DNA of 32,200 nucleotides from Acidobacteriota bacterium. GTDB lineage: Bacteria; Acidobacteriota; Terriglobia; Terriglobales; Acidobacteriaceae. The stretch spans positions 1 to 32,200 of the forward strand of contig QIAJ01000100.1 in the NCBI GenBank assembly GCA_003225495.1. The letters are read 5' to 3'. Position 1 is the stretch's first letter, and each line of letters starts with the position of its first letter. Shown one piece after another: positions 30,992 through 32,200 of the stretch. Made by a program: the position numbers and the translations under genes. The notes under the pieces were generated by a model. That model did not search any database and was not told the origin of the DNA. It saw nothing but the letters and a program-made list of their open reading frames with translations.

Positions 30992-32158
30992 TTACGCGAG
31001 CGCTCGCCGTATGAGGCCGAAGACATTAGCCACGCCCAGCGCAGAGCTCGCCGCGAGCAATGACATGACAGGAGCCAGCACCCATAGTAGCCTGCGATCT
31101 CTCGGGACCCAGCGAGGAAGCCAGGGACCCAGCGCGAGAAAAACAAAAGGGATGATGGGAATCGCGAACCGCGGAAACGCTCCTCTGGCCCAATGGGAAT
31201 AGTTATAGCAATACAGTGAGAGGATGTAGGGACCCGCAAAAATAATTTCTGACACATGTCGGCGCGCATAGCTTCGAAACTGCGAGGTTGCCAGCATTGC
31301 TGTGACAGCGATGAGCACCAGGAAAATCCAGCCAAACGTCAGGATCAAATTGGTAACTGGTGCGGGATGGATGAGGGTCCCCTTGATGATCGCGTAGAAG
31401 GGAATTCCAAAGAGCGGTACGCTCGCGGAAGCGGCCGCTCCTTCATAGCTATGCACGGTTGCGAGTGGGTCATGAAAGTAGCGCATGAGGGGGATCACGT
31501 ACAGGGCTCCAATCAATAATCCGATAGTAGTGGCCGCGGCCAAGCGCCTCCAGTCGCGTCGCCAAAGTAGCGTGACTCCGATCCCCACCAGCAGAAGAAT
31601 ACCGAGCGGCCGAGTGACGGTCGCCAGCGCAGCGAGCAATGCGGCTAAAGGCCAGCGGTCCGTTCGGATCGCGAGAAATGACCCAAAAATCAAAGCCACG
31701 AACAAGGGCTCGGAGCCTCCGACGAACGAGCGTTGGAGCCAGTCAAAATTCGAGATGGCAAAGAGAGATGCAATCCATCCGCCCCAGAGACGCTGGGCGA
31801 GCGCGAGGCTGGCCAGCGACGAGGCGAAGCAGATCACCAGCAGCGCGGTACGCTCACTCACTCCCGTCAGCAGAGAGAATGCAGCCATCGCGTAGGGAAG
31901 TCCCCAGAAGTGTTTGACCGTGAGGCCTTGAAAATTCCAATGGCGAATTGCGGATGCAACTGCCATATAGGCGGAGGAGTCGCCAGAGTCATTCACCAGT
32001 TGGAAAAAATTGCGAAGCACGGCAACGAAGGTGACGAAGACGAGACATGTGACGAACCACAGCGCAATTACTTCGCGGAGGGTCGGTTCGGAACGCCAGG
32101 CGGGTGCGGAAGGGACACTTGGCGAACTCGAAGGGCGAGCGATTCCCGAAATTGTCAT
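30992..32158 (-). CDS. GT-C-type multi-spanning membrane glycosyltransferase-like protein
   Basis: The 388-residue product has about 9-10 hydrophobic segments, starting at about 29-50. An acidic motif follows the first helix (NDSGDSSAYMAVA), as in lipid-linked-sugar glycosyltransferases (GT-C, GT39/PIG-V-like), where it helps bind the donor or metal. Later features include VTRPLGILLLVG and SHWARGAFPRFAIPIIPF. GT-C proteins move sugars from polyprenyl-phosphate donors on the outer face of the inner membrane. The family match is by pattern, not by a diagnostic motif. The gene starts near the window edge at ATG 32158 and is complete. It pairs with the FkbM methyltransferase. Confidence 0.7.
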   Translation of the reverse strand: MTISGIARPSSSPSVPSAPAWRSEPTLREVIALWFVTCLVFVTFVAVLRNFFQLVNDSGDSSAYMAVASAIRHWNFQGLTVKHFWGLPYAMAAFSLLTGVSERTALLVICFASSLASLALAQRLWGGWIASLFAISNFDWLQRSFVGGSEPLFVALIFGSFLAIRTDRWPLAALLAALATVTRPLGILLLVGIGVTLLWRRDWRRLAAATTIGLLIGALYVIPLMRYFHDPLATVHSYEGAAASASVPLFGIPFYAIIKGTLIHPAPVTNLILTFGWIFLVLIAVTAMLATSQFRSYARRHVSEIIFAGPYILSLYCYNYSHWARGAFPRFAIPIIPFVFLALGPWLPRWVPRDRRLLWVLAPVMSLLAASSALGVANVFGLIRRALA

Positions 32159-32200
32159 TTCAGAACGGAATGGCCATGATACTCACGGTATGGAAACGAT

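Noticed and set aside
1-32200. CRISPR array, insertion sequence, prophage or integrase
   Set aside because: I saw no regularly spaced repeats, transposase motifs, terminal inverted repeats or phage genes in either strand.

Overview
The window is about 32 kb of bacterial chromosome with ordinary housekeeping and envelope genes. There is no phage, insertion sequence, integrase or CRISPR array. The base composition (moderately GC-rich), frequent GTG/TTG starts, many secreted proteins with short Ala-rich signal peptides, short mixed-strand operons, and the mix of genes (an AroD-AroE fusion, a lone GvpL/F, an AMMECR1 protein, a ComEA-like protein, a Lys/Ser/Ala-rich secreted protein) suggest an Acidobacteriota member of the Terriglobia/Koribacter type. 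This assignment is inference from gene content; no rRNA is present to confirm it.

Layout. 0-5 kb (minus strand): a YfgM-like membrane TPR protein, a Spy/CpxP-like periplasmic protein, a DksA/TraR zinc-finger protein, a probable decayed small membrane gene, a secreted M28 peptidase, a 330-nt terminator-bounded stretch without a convincing gene, and a lone gas-vesicle-type gvpL/F gene with its own promoter and terminator. 5-9.6 kb: fused 3-dehydroquinate dehydratase/shikimate dehydrogenase, a secreted two-repeat protein of unknown function, then pgsA with an AMMECR1 gene. 9.7-12.5 kb: a ComEA-like helix-hairpin-helix protein, a Lys/Ser/Ala-rich secreted protein and glutamate dehydrogenase. 12.5-17 kb: a methyltransferase, trpE with a cupin gene running tail-to-tail into trpG, and an NmrA-like reductase. 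17-22 kb: a PilZ protein, an AMIN-domain secreted protein, a beta-barrel protein, a GT28/MGDG-synthase-like glycosyltransferase with an LpxH-like phosphoesterase, and a YggX-like protein. 22-27.5 kb: a 13-residue Lys-rich mini-gene with its own promoter and terminator, a MerR regulator, Dps, a GH20 hexosaminidase, a Crp/Fnr regulator and an AhpD-like protein. 27.5-32.2 kb: tRNA-Pro(GGG), galE, RNase HI, a candidate structured RNA of about 250 nt, an FkbM methyltransferase and a GT-C-type membrane glycosyltransferase.

How the genes fit together. Three aromatic amino-acid genes (aroDE, trpE, trpG) are scattered in separate units rather than in one trp operon. Iron and oxidative-stress functions (Dps, YggX, AhpD-like, Crp/Fnr with an N-terminal cysteine cluster) lie within about 6 kb of each other. 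Envelope and sugar functions (pgsA, glycosyltransferase plus phosphoesterase, GH20, galE, FkbM, GT-C) recur throughout.

The most interesting non-coding signals are (1) a promoter-to-terminator structured RNA at about 29.69-29.97 kb with two GNRA-capped hairpins and a possible pseudoknot, (2) the mini-gene at 22.14 kb with a leader able to form two competing hairpins, and (3) the orphan terminator-bounded segment at 3.81-4.16 kb.
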